DNA from: an uncultured Campylobacter sp.
Lineage (GTDB): Bacteria > Campylobacterota > Campylobacteria > Campylobacterales > Campylobacteraceae
Direction of reading: 5' to 3'
Assembly (NCBI GenBank): GCA_937990735.1
Contig: CALKQT010000034.1
Location: forward strand, 1-64,000
DNA: 64,000 nt
Part shown: positions 42,942 to 51,617 of the stretch, in pieces
Layout: each line of letters opens with the position of its first letter
Position numbering within the stretch: position 1 is the first letter of the stretch
The notes under the pieces: model-generated
Databases searched by the model: none
Seen by the model: the letters and a program-made list of their open reading frames with translations, nothing else
What the model was told of the DNA's origin: nothing
Position numbers and translations under genes: made by a program

Positions 42942-44107
42942 ACTATTTGATGGATAATTTCGCGCGCGTAAACGTAGCGCTAGTAAGAGGCGAGGGCTCG
43001 ATAGTCTATGACGAAGCGGGCAAGGACTACGTGGATTTTGGCGCGGGCATCGGCGTAAACTGCCTGGGGCACGCAAACGAGATCGTGCTTGAAGCGATCG
43101 GCACGCAAGCCGCGCAGATCATCCACGGCTCAAATATCTATAGAATTCTGCCCCAAGAAGCCCTGGCTCAAAAGATTAGCGAGCTTTTAGGATACCGCAC
43201 ATACGCGGTGTTTTGCAACTCGGGCGCGGAGGCTAACGAAGCTGCGATCAAAATGGCGCGCAAATACGGCACCGTAAACTTCCCTAATAAAAAATTTGAA
43301 ATTCTAACTCTGCGAAATTCCTTCCACGGCCGCACGCTAGCGACGCTGCAAGCTACGGGGCAGGAGAAATTTCATCCGGAAATTTTTGCGCCCTATATGC
43401 CCGGGTTTAAATTTTTCGACGATATCGAGGATATCATCGCGCATATCGATGAAAATAGCGTCGCCGTGATGATAGAGCTAGTCCAGGGCGAGGGAGGTAT
43501 CAAGCCTCTGGATAAAGCTAGCGTGCAAAAGCTGGCGGCTGTTTTGAAAGAGAAAAAGCTGCTTTTGATCACCGACGAGGTGCAGTGCGGCGTATATCGC
43601 ACGGGCGAGTTTGCGACGTCGCAAATTTACGACATCCGCCCCGACATCATCACCTTTGCCAAAGGTCTTGCGGGCGGCGTGCCGATCGGCGCGTGCGTGG
43701 CGCAGCAAAACATTTTCGCTCCGGGAGAGCACGGCAGCACCTTCGGCGGTAACTTTTTGGCGACCTCTACGGCGCTTGCGGTGCTTTCGCAACTTCAGTT
43801 TTTAAAAGCGAGCGGTAAGCTTGATAAGACTATAAAAAGATTTATCAAAAAACTAGACGGGCTCGCCGCAGACTATCCTAGCCTGATCGAAAAGCGCGTG
43901 GGGCTCGGTCTGATGCAAGGCCTCGTGCTGCGCGATGAAAAAAATCTGGGCGAGATCTTTAACAAAGCCCTGCAAAACGGACTTTTGATCCTAAAATCCG
44001 GCAAGCGCACCCTTAGATTTTTGCCTGCGCTAAATATCAAAAAACCGGAGATCAAAGAGGGCTTCGCGCGCCTACGCAAGAGCCTGGACGAGATAGTGCG
44101 GGCGTGA
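42938..44107 (+). CDS. argD: Acetylornithine aminotransferase
   Basis: A 389-residue class III PLP aminotransferase of arginine (and possibly lysine) synthesis. Visible features are FCNSGAEANEAAIKMARKY, RNSFHGRTLATL, the Asp/Glu of LITDEVQCGVYRTG and the Schiff-base Lys in TFAKGLAGGVPIGA. The length is normal with no insert. The start ATG overlaps the TRIC gene stop, and its own end overlaps the MidA-like gene by four bases. Cytoplasmic. Confidence 0.93.
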   Translation: MNYLMDNFARVNVALVRGEGSIVYDEAGKDYVDFGAGIGVNCLGHANEIVLEAIGTQAAQIIHGSNIYRILPQEALAQKISELLGYRTYAVFCNSGAEANEAAIKMARKYGTVNFPNKKFEILTLRNSFHGRTLATLQATGQEKFHPEIFAPYMPGFKFFDDIEDIIAHIDENSVAVMIELVQGEGGIKPLDKASVQKLAAVLKEKKLLLITDEVQCGVYRTGEFATSQIYDIRPDIITFAKGLAGGVPIGACVAQQNIFAPGEHGSTFGGNFLATSTALAVLSQLQFLKASGKLDKTIKRFIKKLDGLAADYPSLIEKRVGLGLMQGLVLRDEKNLGEIFNKALQNGLLILKSGKRTLRFLPALNIKKPEIKEGFARLRKSLDEIVRA

Positions 44108-45198
44108 AATTTAGCGATTTTTTTGAGGGCTGGCTAAACGAGAGCTACTACGCAAATGCCGCTAAAATCGGCAAGAGCGGCGATTTTTACACCGCCGTGA
44201 GCGTAGGAAGCTTCTTTGGGATCTGCATCGCGCGCGAAATTTTACGCCTAAGCGCGGATTTTGGCGCGAAGCAAGAGTTAAGCTTAGACGCGGCGGCAAG
44301 CCCAATTGCATCGCGGCAAAATTTTGCGGCGGCGTGCGAGCTAAATTTAGATGCTGTGCTCGCAGAAAAATCGCAAAATAACGCTAAAATCGCTATCGTA
44401 GAGATAGGATCGCACGACGGGCGACTGCTTTGCGACATAGTGCAAGCTATCTTTACGCTGGGCGGTGCGGCGGCGCTTGATAAATTTAGCTTCGCGATTA
44501 TCGAGCCGCACGAGCGCCTGCGCGAGCTGCAGCGGGCGAGCTTTGCGGAGAGCTTCGGCGGCGAAATCGCGCTAAAGCACTTCGCAAGCGCGCGCGAGGC
44601 GAAATTTAAAGATGCGATCTTTGTGGCAAATGAGCTTTTCGACGCCTTTAAATGCGAGGCGGTGGACGGCGAAAATATGCTTTTTATCGAAAGCGGTGCG
44701 GCAAAATTTGCTCCCATAAAAGAAAGTGAAATTTTGACCCTCGCGCGCAGATTCGGCATCTCGCGCGGCGAAATCCCGATCGGATGCTTTCGCTTTGCGC
44801 GCGAAATTTGCGCCAGCGCGCAGCGGTTTTATTTCATCGCCTTTGATTACGGACAGATGGGCTCTAGCGGCGATTTTAGCCTGCGGATTTACCGAAATCA
44901 CGAGGTTTTTAGCTTCTTTGAGGTGCAAAACTTGAGCGATTTTTACGGCAAAAGCGATCTTACCTACGACGTAAATTTTGAAATTTTACGTGCGGCGTTT
45001 GAGGACGCGGGCGCCGTGACGGCGGATTTTAAAAGACAGATCGCGGCTTTGATAGACTTCGGCGCGGTCCAGCTTTTAGAGCTTTTTATGCAAAAAAGCG
45101 GAGAGAAGGGCTACCTAAATGCGCTTTTGCAGTTCAATCACCTGCGCGCTGAGTTTGGCGAAAAGTTTAAGATGATAAAATTTAAAAAGGGGCTTTGA
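44104..45198 (+). CDS. SAM-dependent methyltransferase, MidA/NDUFAF7 (COG1565) family
   Basis: A 364-residue protein. The family signature near the N-terminus is KIGKSGDFYTAVSVGSFFG, and the SAM-binding motif lies in IVEIGSHDGRLLCD. An FVANELFDAFKC block and a later IAFDYGQMG follow. Mitochondrial NDUFAF7 methylates an Arg of complex I. The bacterial role is open, although an assembly function for respiratory complex I is a natural guess. It is translationally coupled on both sides (ATGA-type overlaps). Confidence 0.88.
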   Translation: MKFSDFFEGWLNESYYANAAKIGKSGDFYTAVSVGSFFGICIAREILRLSADFGAKQELSLDAAASPIASRQNFAAACELNLDAVLAEKSQNNAKIAIVEIGSHDGRLLCDIVQAIFTLGGAAALDKFSFAIIEPHERLRELQRASFAESFGGEIALKHFASAREAKFKDAIFVANELFDAFKCEAVDGENMLFIESGAAKFAPIKESEILTLARRFGISRGEIPIGCFRFAREICASAQRFYFIAFDYGQMGSSGDFSLRIYRNHEVFSFFEVQNLSDFYGKSDLTYDVNFEILRAAFEDAGAVTADFKRQIAALIDFGAVQLLELFMQKSGEKGYLNALLQFNHLRAEFGEKFKMIKFKKGL

Positions 45199-45524
45199 TG
45201 AAAGCTTTTATCGATTGCGACTGCGAAATTTTGCAAAGGACGCTGGAGCTGTTTTTGAAGGATCGCGCTACAAGTGCGCAGGATTGCGACTTTGTGATAA
45301 GCGATGAGCCACAAAGCTCGGCAAAACCGCTATTTTTGATCGGCGAGGGCGGAGATCTGACGCTACCGTTTTCAAAGAGTGCCTTGCTATCGAAGCTGGA
45401 GGATTTTCAAGGCTCGCTAAAGCGGGATTTTAGCGAATATGACGCGGCGGAAGAGGAAATTTGCGCTCTATTTGATGAGTTTAAGGCAAGAATCATCGAA
45501 ATTTTAAGAAGGCAAAATGGCTAA
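45198..45524 (+). CDS. Small conserved protein, receiver-like fold remnant
   Basis: A 108-residue protein starting MKAFIDCDCEILQRTLELFL, overlapping the upstream stop by one base. A TTG one codon earlier is possible. The order of segments (FIDCD, DFVISDEP, FLIGEG, LPFSKSALLSKLEDF) recalls a response-regulator receiver domain that has lost its phosphorylation site, although this is only a structural impression. The C-terminal helix is Glu/Lys-rich. Conserved next to rsmD, so a role in rRNA methylation or regulation is possible but unproven. Confidence 0.6.
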   Translation: MKAFIDCDCEILQRTLELFLKDRATSAQDCDFVISDEPQSSAKPLFLIGEGGDLTLPFSKSALLSKLEDFQGSLKRDFSEYDAAEEEICALFDEFKARIIEILRRQNG

Positions 45525-46974
45525 ATTTTCCAAACCCGCCGGCGCGCTCTTTACGCAAATCTCAAGCGGCATTTATAGGGGCAAAAAGCTCGCTCTGCCC
45601 GCGTTTTCGAGTACGCGCAGCACGAAAAGCATCGTAAAGGGCTCGTTTTTCGATACTTGGCGGGCGGAGTTGCGCGGCGCGGCGTTTATCGAGTGCTTCG
45701 GCGGTAGCGGCGCGATGGCGCTTGAAGCGCTAAGTAACGGCGCAAAAAACGTTTATGCGATCGAAAAGGATGTCGCCGCGCATAAGATAATGCGGAAAAA
45801 TTTCGAGTTTTTTGGGCTCGGCGCAAACGCGATTTTGGGTGATTGTTTCGAGCGACTACCCGAAATTTTGCACGAGCTGCAAGCGGATATGAACGGACGC
45901 TCGGGCGCGAATTCGCTAAATTTAAGCGGCAAAAATTTAGACAAAAACCATGCCGCCACCTACCGCAAAAATTTAGACGGCGAAAAAGACGGCTGTCGCA
46001 AAAGCTTTAGTGGCGTAGAGCAGGGCGAGAACCCATACTGCGGCACGCAAAGCGTAGAAGTGGAAGACGGCACGCAAAGCGGCGTGAAAGATTTTGCAAA
46101 ATGCGGTACGCAAAACAGCGTGTCTTACGGCACGCAAAATGGCGCGCAGGGCGGCGCAAATGATGATTGCGCAGGCGAGGGTTTTGGCGATTGTGCCCAG
46201 ATTAACGATTATGCGGGCGCTTCTAGTATAAAATATCGTGCGAATTCGCTAACTACGGATGCCGCGAGCTTTGGCGAAAAGGTTGACGATAACTGCGCTT
46301 CTCAATACGACGCGAGCGGCACCGAGACCGCTAATTGCAACTTAAATTTAAGCTCAAAATGCAGCGAGAGCTCTAATTTTGACGCAAATCGCGGTGCGGG
46401 CTTAGGCGCGAGCTGCGAAGAGAAAGAAATCTTAAATTTAGGCGAAAATTTTGATTCTAGCTGCAGAAAAAGTTTACATTCAAGCGCAAATTTCGTCTAT
46501 GATTCAAGAAAAAATTCCACTGCGAATTCTGACGGCAATTTTGGCGCTAGTTGCGAAGAAAATTCGCGCCCAAACGTAAATTTAACCCGTGGTTCAGGAA
46601 AAAATTTCGCCACCAACTCCCGTGAAAATTTAGCATGCGGTTTAGGCGAAAGCTCTACCGCAAACGATTTAGGCAAATGTTCTGCTGCAAATTCTAGCGA
46701 AAGCCATACCGTAAATTCTAGTGAAAATTCCGTCTCCGATCCCGCGCGCAGAGTGTTTGTCTATCTAGATCCGCCGTTTGCGATCAGGCAGGGCTTTGGC
46801 GAGATTTACGAGCGGGTGCTGGCGCTGATAGCGCGCCTAGGCTCCGTGCGGTGCGAGCTGCCAATCGCGATCGAGCATATGAGCGAGCTTGAGCTGCCGC
46901 CTAAAATCGGCGATTTCGCGCTGCTTAAATCGCGCAAATTCGGCGCTACGACGATGAGCTACTACGTAAAATGA
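45517..46974 (+). CDS. rsmD: 16S rRNA (guanine966-N2)-methyltransferase with very long insert
   Basis: A 485-residue protein against the usual roughly 190. Residues 1-124 are standard RsmD: SSGIYRGKKLALP, TRSTKSIVKGSFFD, the SAM motif ECFGGSGAMALEALSNGA and YAIEKD. The fold then pauses for about 286 residues (125-410) of Asn/Ser/Gly/Cys-rich low-complexity sequence. It resumes at FVYLDPPF, the catalytic DPPF motif, and finishes normally. The insert falls between the adenine-binding strand and the catalytic strand, yet both halves stay in one frame. Activity is therefore plausible but needs testing. The ATG overlaps the upstream gene by eight bases, and the stop overlaps the next gene by four. 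Confidence 0.88.
   Translation: MAKFSKPAGALFTQISSGIYRGKKLALPAFSSTRSTKSIVKGSFFDTWRAELRGAAFIECFGGSGAMALEALSNGAKNVYAIEKDVAAHKIMRKNFEFFGLGANAILGDCFERLPEILHELQADMNGRSGANSLNLSGKNLDKNHAATYRKNLDGEKDGCRKSFSGVEQGENPYCGTQSVEVEDGTQSGVKDFAKCGTQNSVSYGTQNGAQGGANDDCAGEGFGDCAQINDYAGASSIKYRANSLTTDAASFGEKVDDNCASQYDASGTETANCNLNLSSKCSESSNFDANRGAGLGASCEEKEILNLGENFDSSCRKSLHSSANFVYDSRKNSTANSDGNFGASCEENSRPNVNLTRGSGKNFATNSRENLACGLGESSTANDLGKCSAANSSESHTVNSSENSVSDPARRVFVYLDPPFAIRQGFGEIYERVLALIARLGSVRCELPIAIEHMSELELPPKIGDFALLKSRKFGATTMSYYVK
45889..46746 (+). repeat. Roughly 860-base low-complexity insert inside rsmD
   Basis: Irregular units of about 20-45 bases. The phrase GGCACGCAAAR recurs at least five times at 46041-46140, encoding CGTQ/YGTQN runs. 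AAATTTA, AAATTCT and AAAATTCC cores punctuate the rest, encoding Asn-Leu, Asn-Ser and Asn-Phe. No stop codon occurs in the translated frame over the whole stretch. Confidence 0.7.
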
Positions 46975-47759
46975 AAAGCTTAAAGCAAATTTTAGATTAT
47001 TACGCCGATTTGAAAAATTGCGACGCGGATCTTTTCGGCGCGCCCGATCCGCTGCAGGTCGCAAAGGGACATCGAAACGACGTCGTAGCGCTCATCTGCG
47101 CGCTGTTTGCTTACGGTAACGCGGCTCAAATTTTAAAATTTCTCCACTCGCTTGATTTTTCGCTTTTAGACGGGAGCGATGAGCGCATTAGCGCGGAGCT
47201 TGCGGGCAAAAAATATAGATTTCAAAGCCCGCGCGACGTCGCTGAAATTTTTATAACTTTAAAGCGGCTTAAAAATAGCCTTAGCATCGAGGAGAGCGTG
47301 CTTCGCGGCATGCAAAAAAACGGACGGATCGAGGATGGGATAAATTTTTTAATCGGCGAGATTTACAGATTAAACCCCTACCGCAGCCCGGGATATGAGT
47401 TTTTTTTCGGGCGCGGCTTCGCGCAAAAGCCCACGTCTCCGTACAAGCGCTACAATCTCTTCCTGCGCTGGGCGGTGCGCGACAGCGACATCGATCTGGG
47501 GCTGTATAGAAAGATCGAAAAATCGCGCCTCCTCATCCCGCTCGATACCCATACGCATAAAGTTTCGCTTAAGCTTGGGCTGATCGATCGCAAGAGTTAC
47601 GATTTTGAGGCGGTTTTGCAGCTTACGCAAAGCTTAAGGCGCTTCGATCCGAGCGATCCCATCAAATACGACTTCGCGCTGTATCGCCTCGGACAGAGCG
47701 GCGAGATAGATAAAATTTTACCCGAACTGGGCGCAAATTTAAACAAAACCGCGGAGTAA
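46971..47759 (+). CDS. TIGR02757 / DUF2400 family protein
   Basis: A 262-residue soluble protein starting MKSLKQILDYYADLKN. It contains the family blocks GHRNDVVALICALFAYGN, YRLNPYRSPGYEFFFGRGF and IPLDTHTHKVSLKLGL. The function is unknown; a helix-hairpin-helix-like core has led to suggestions of nucleic-acid binding. It overlaps rsmD by four bases and ends the compact run. No insert. Confidence 0.85.
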   Translation: MKSLKQILDYYADLKNCDADLFGAPDPLQVAKGHRNDVVALICALFAYGNAAQILKFLHSLDFSLLDGSDERISAELAGKKYRFQSPRDVAEIFITLKRLKNSLSIEESVLRGMQKNGRIEDGINFLIGEIYRLNPYRSPGYEFFFGRGFAQKPTSPYKRYNLFLRWAVRDSDIDLGLYRKIEKSRLLIPLDTHTHKVSLKLGLIDRKSYDFEAVLQLTQSLRRFDPSDPIKYDFALYRLGQSGEIDKILPELGANLNKTAE

Positions 47760-48293
47760 GTCGGCGGAATTTTACCTAACACGAGCTATGAAATTTTATG
47801 AAGCTTTAGTGCGGGTGTGTGACGGAATTTTGCGCTGTTTTGCTACCGCATAAGTAGGGCCGGCTTTATGGATTTTGCCGTACGCCTTGAGTGCGGCGCG
47901 CCGAAATTTTATAGAATTTTGGTAAAAGATCACTTCATAAATTTCTGCAAATTTCACGGATAGATGCGCGAAATTTATAGGGCTATCTTGTAGAATTTGG
48001 GTAAAATTCCACAGCCTTGTGTTATTAAAATTTTATGAAATTTTGCAGCTCGCGCACGACGCGATAAATTGCATGGAGCTAAAACGGCAATCGCGCGGTA
48101 AATTTCATAAAATTTAAGCAGGAGCCGTGCGGCAAAATCCGATATAATTCCGTGGAATTTTATAAAATTGCATGGAATTCTAGCAGGCGCTCGTATGCAC
48201 TTTGCGGTGCATGAGCGGTTTGCGATCGTAATTGCGCGGAATTCTGGCAGGCGTTCATAGCGTGTGCCTGTGTGATTTGAGAAAAGGATAAAA
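47760..48293. repeat. AATT-core spacer upstream of the TSUP transporter
   Basis: 534 bases with no gene. Words such as TGGAATTTTATAAAATTGCATGGAATTC at 48163-48180 and AAAATTTTATGAAATTTTGC at 48027-48046 show repeated AATT cores about 10-20 bases apart. Frames on both strands have random composition. Confidence 0.5.
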
Positions 48294-49055
48294 ATGGAGC
48301 TTGAACTTTGGCAGTTTGCGGTGCTTTTTGCGGCGGCGTTTTTCGGCGGATTTATCGACTCGATCGCAGGCGGCGGCGGGCTGATCTCGCTGCCTGCGCT
48401 GCTTGCCGTGGGCGTTCCGCCGCATGTAGCGATCGCCACAAATAGATTTCAAGGCAGTTTCGGAAGCTTCACCGCCGCTTTAAATTTCATCCGCAAGGGC
48501 TATGTCGATGCGGCGGAGATCTTGCGCGGCGTGATTTTTACGTTCGTAGGCGGACTCATCGGCGCTTATGTCCTGCTCCTAATCGATGCGAAATTCCTAA
48601 ACTATCTCATTCCGATCCTGCTGCTGGCGCTTTTCTTTTATATGATTTTTTCGCCGAACCTAGGCGAAGCGCCCGCCAAACCCAAGATGTCAAAAAAGAG
48701 CTTTTACGCGATTTTCGGGCTTATTTTGGGGTTTTACGACGGATTTTTCGGCCCTGGTACGGGCTCGTTTTGGACGTTTGCACTCGTGGGAATTTTAGGG
48801 CTATATATGAAAAAGGCGGTCGCACACACGAAGGTTTTAAATTTCACCTCAAACATCGTCTCTTTGGGCGTTTTTATCATCGGCGGGCAGATTTTATGGC
48901 TCGTCGGAGCGGTGATGGCGGTCGGACAGATCGCGGGCAGCTTCGCAGGCTCAAGCTTGGTGATGCGGTGCGACGTAAAATTCGTGCGCAAGATGCTTCT
49001 GTTCGTCGTTGCCGCCACGATTTTAAAGCTACTTTACGGACTGATTGCAAATTGA
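48294..49055 (+). CDS. TSUP family transporter (TauE/SafE)
   Basis: A 253-residue inner-membrane protein with about eight hydrophobic segments in two halves. The family signatures are AAFFGGFIDSIAGGGGLISLPALL (seen in pieces at residues 14-37), ATNRFQGSFGSFTA and GFYDGFFGPGTGSFW. TSUP proteins export or import sulfonates, sulfite, thiosulfate or other anions. The substrate cannot be told from the sequence. Shine-Dalgarno AAAAGGA precedes the ATG. It stands alone between two long repeat-rich spacers. Confidence 0.88.
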   Translation: MELELWQFAVLFAAAFFGGFIDSIAGGGGLISLPALLAVGVPPHVAIATNRFQGSFGSFTAALNFIRKGYVDAAEILRGVIFTFVGGLIGAYVLLLIDAKFLNYLIPILLLALFFYMIFSPNLGEAPAKPKMSKKSFYAIFGLILGFYDGFFGPGTGSFWTFALVGILGLYMKKAVAHTKVLNFTSNIVSLGVFIIGGQILWLVGAVMAVGQIAGSFAGSSLVMRCDVKFVRKMLLFVVAATILKLLYGLIAN

Positions 49056-50265
49056 TTACAGATTGATTGAGGACCAATCTCGGGCTAATCTCAAGCCAAA
49101 ATCATAGAATTTTATACAGGATTTCGTATAAAATTTCGCGTAAAATTTTATGAGCCCTCGTCGATATGTTACGACAGCGCCGCCTTACCGCCACGATAGT
49201 GCCGATTTTACTGCTACGGTGTCGATTTTGCCGCAGTGTCGCACCAAATTTACTGCGACACTGCAAATTTTAATTGTAGTGTCGATTTTATCATAGCTTC
49301 CGTATCTATTGTGCTGCGACGGGAGCCTAGCTTGTTGCTGGAATAACGCGCGGATATTGTCGTAACGTCGCACCGAACTTATTGCAGTAGCGCAGATCTT
49401 GCTGTAGTGTCGCGCCAGTCTCGCTTCGATGGCACTAATTTCCCGCTGCTGCGATGTTGGTTCTATTGCCGTTGTGTCGGAAGCCTCGCTTGTCGCGAGG
49501 TCTTTGATTTTATTTTTTCGATATCGCTGATTTTGCTCTGCGACATCGACGACTTCGTTACCGCGCTTGCTACTGCGAGGATTTTAATTGCGTTGTGCGG
49601 TGCCCACTGATTTTTATGACGGCGCTGTTTTTTCTGCTGCGATGGTGGCGATTTTGGCGCTGCTTTTACCGCCCCGCCGTCCGTATCACTACCGTGGGTG
49701 GCTTGATTTTGCTGTCGCGACATTGATGGTCTTGATGGTGCAAGGATTTGATTTGCTGCCGCAACGATGCCGATGAAGTTCCGTCCATCCGCATCGATTA
49801 AATTTAGCCGCACTGTCCGTATCTATTTCGTCGTATCGCCATGCATTCATTCGGTGCCGTCGATAGAGTCGTCGTATTGCCGAGCGCACAATGCTATCGT
49901 GCCCGTGCTATGAAATTTTATATGTTTATGCCCACAAAATTTTAAAATACCGCTCCATAGATCATTTCGCCGTGCCGCCCGTACGTACTACCAAATCCAC
50001 TCGCAGCGATTAAATTTAGCCGCACCGCTGCGCCTGCCGTTTCACTCTGATATCGTAGGCGAAATTTTGCCTATCCATGCCATTTAAATTTGCCGTATCG
50101 CTACGTATCTGTTTCGCCTCGCCCGCCGAAATTTAGCAACCTCTCGCGTCAATTAAATTTCATCATACCCGCCGCATCCACGCCCGCCCGCAAAATTCCG
50201 CCGCCTAAAACAAAGTTAAAATATTTTGCGATAAAATGGGCAAAATTTTTCACAAAGGATTTACT
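49056..50265. repeat. 1.2 kb gene-free desert of degenerate ~20-bp repeats
   Basis: At 49197-49290 units of about 19-21 bases follow each other: GTGCCGATTTTACTGCTACG, GTGTCGATTTTGCCGCAGT, then forms with AAATTTACTGCGACACTG and GTGTCGATTTTA. Similar GATTTT plus CTGCGAC/GTCGC spacers continue, more decayed, to about 49800. From 49900 to 50200 AAATTT cores separated by CCGC/CGCC tracts take over. Frames on both strands are of random composition. No promoter or gene was recognised except the ridA Shine-Dalgarno at the end. Confidence 0.6.
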
Positions 50266-50643
50266 ATGCAGATCATCTCGACTCCCGATGCGGCGCAGGC
50301 CATCGGGCCGTACTCTCAGGCGATCAAGACGGGCGGACTCATCTTTACCTCGGGGCAGATCGCGCTTAAGCCGGACGGCGAGTTCGTCGCGGGCGGCGTG
50401 GAGGCGCAGAGCAGGCAGGTTTTGCAAAACCTCGCCGCGATCCTGAAAGAAGCAGGCGCGACTCTGCAAGATGCCGTCAAAACGACGATTTTCCTAGCCG
50501 ATATGGGCGATTTTGCCGCGGTGAACGAGATATACGCGGCGGCGTTCGGCGAGCACAAGCCCGCTCGCAGCACGGTGCAGGTCGCCAAACTCCCCAAAGG
50601 CGCGCTTGTGGAGATCGAAGTAATAGCGCTGGCTAGGGCCTAG
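50266..50643 (+). CDS. ridA: RidA family enamine/imine deaminase
   Basis: A 125-residue YjgF/RidA protein that hydrolyses reactive enamine/imine intermediates released by PLP enzymes. Conserved are IGPYSQAIKTGG, FTSGQIALKPDG, TTIFLADMGDFAAVNEIY and the catalytic Arg in PARSTVQVAKLPKGALVEIE. The start is the ATG preceded by CAAAGGATTTACT. An upstream in-frame extension is rejected. Homotrimeric and cytoplasmic. It stands alone. Confidence 0.94.
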   Translation: MQIISTPDAAQAIGPYSQAIKTGGLIFTSGQIALKPDGEFVAGGVEAQSRQVLQNLAAILKEAGATLQDAVKTTIFLADMGDFAAVNEIYAAAFGEHKPARSTVQVAKLPKGALVEIEVIALARA

Positions 50644-50893
50644 CGCTAAATTTAGATCACTAGAACTCTGCCGGTTCGCGTTTACGGTTAAAATTTGGAC
50701 GCGGGCTGCTCGAAATTTTAAACGGCTAGCTTTGGTTTTGAAGCTGCGCGCTTTTAAATTTAGATTTTCAAAGCCGCGCCAAATGCTCGCGGGTTTATGC
50801 AAACAGTGCGTCTGGTGCGCTAAGGCATTAAAATTTCTCACTCAAAATGGGATAAAAATAATAGAAAAACTTATTCAAAAATCTAAAAATATC

Positions 50894-51585
50894 ATGGCCG
50901 TGGGGCGCAGCGACATAGAGCCCGCATGGATCGCGCAGGCGCAGCGGCGGCTCAGTTTCGCACTGCCTGCGAGCTACAAGCAGATGCTGCTAAGATACGC
51001 TAGCGTCAGCGCGGCGGAGACGGAGCTAAAAATGATCGCGCCGCCCGAGTTTGCGGATAGTGCCGACGCCGACATCTGTTACACGTATGAGATAAATCTC
51101 AAAAATGGGCTATTTGCCGCGGACGAACTCGTGTTTTTGCAGCTCGAGGACGAGGAGTATTATTTTAAAATTTTGCCCGCAGGCGATGGCGGCGGTATAA
51201 CGGACGGCTCGCCAAACACGGCGCGCGGCAAGACGGCGGAGAGTACGAGCGGCAAAGCTGCGAGCGAGACAGTGCGCGATACGGTCGTCGCGACGGTAAC
51301 CGACGGTGCGAAAAATAGGGCGCCTGGCGACGAAGCGCGCGCGGAGAGATCGCCGATGTGGCGCGCAATATGAATGCAGAAGCGTCAGATGAAACGACGT
51401 GTAAAACAGCGGGCGCAACAACAAGCGAGGCGGCAGACGACGCAGCAAGTGGAGCGACGAAAAAGATAGCGAGCGAGCGGGTAGACGACGCGCCGTGCGA
51501 ATACAAAGTCTATGTGCGCGACTACGCGGAGGGCGAGGATAGGCTTTTTGCGGACGATTTTTGCGGGTTTTTGGAAAAATTTTAA
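50894..51585 (+). pseudogene. SMI1/KNR4-like protein, split by insert and frameshift
   Basis: The first frame has a SMI1/KNR4-type N-terminal half: IEPAWIAQAQRRLSFALPAS, then YKQMLLRYAS, and later FLQLEDEEYYFKIL. In-frame residues upstream of the ATG (IIEKLIQKSKNI) also fit the family but have no start codon with a Shine-Dalgarno. At about 51180 it enters Thr/Ala/Ser/Gly-rich low-complexity sequence and stops at 51373. A second frame (51358-51585) continues the low-complexity stretch and ends with a domain-like tail, KVYVRDYAEGEDRLFADDF. It looks like one gene with a late insert and a shift. SMI1/KNR4 proteins often serve as immunity proteins against contact-dependent toxins; that role is inference. 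Confidence 0.55.
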
Positions 51586-51617
51586 GACGAAATTTAAGGC
51601 AAAATCAGGAGCGACAA

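Noticed and set aside
48294..50265. Insertion sequence or prophage remnant in the repeat desert
   Set aside because: No transposase, integrase or phage-like frame, no terminal inverted repeats and no target-site duplication were found anywhere in the window.
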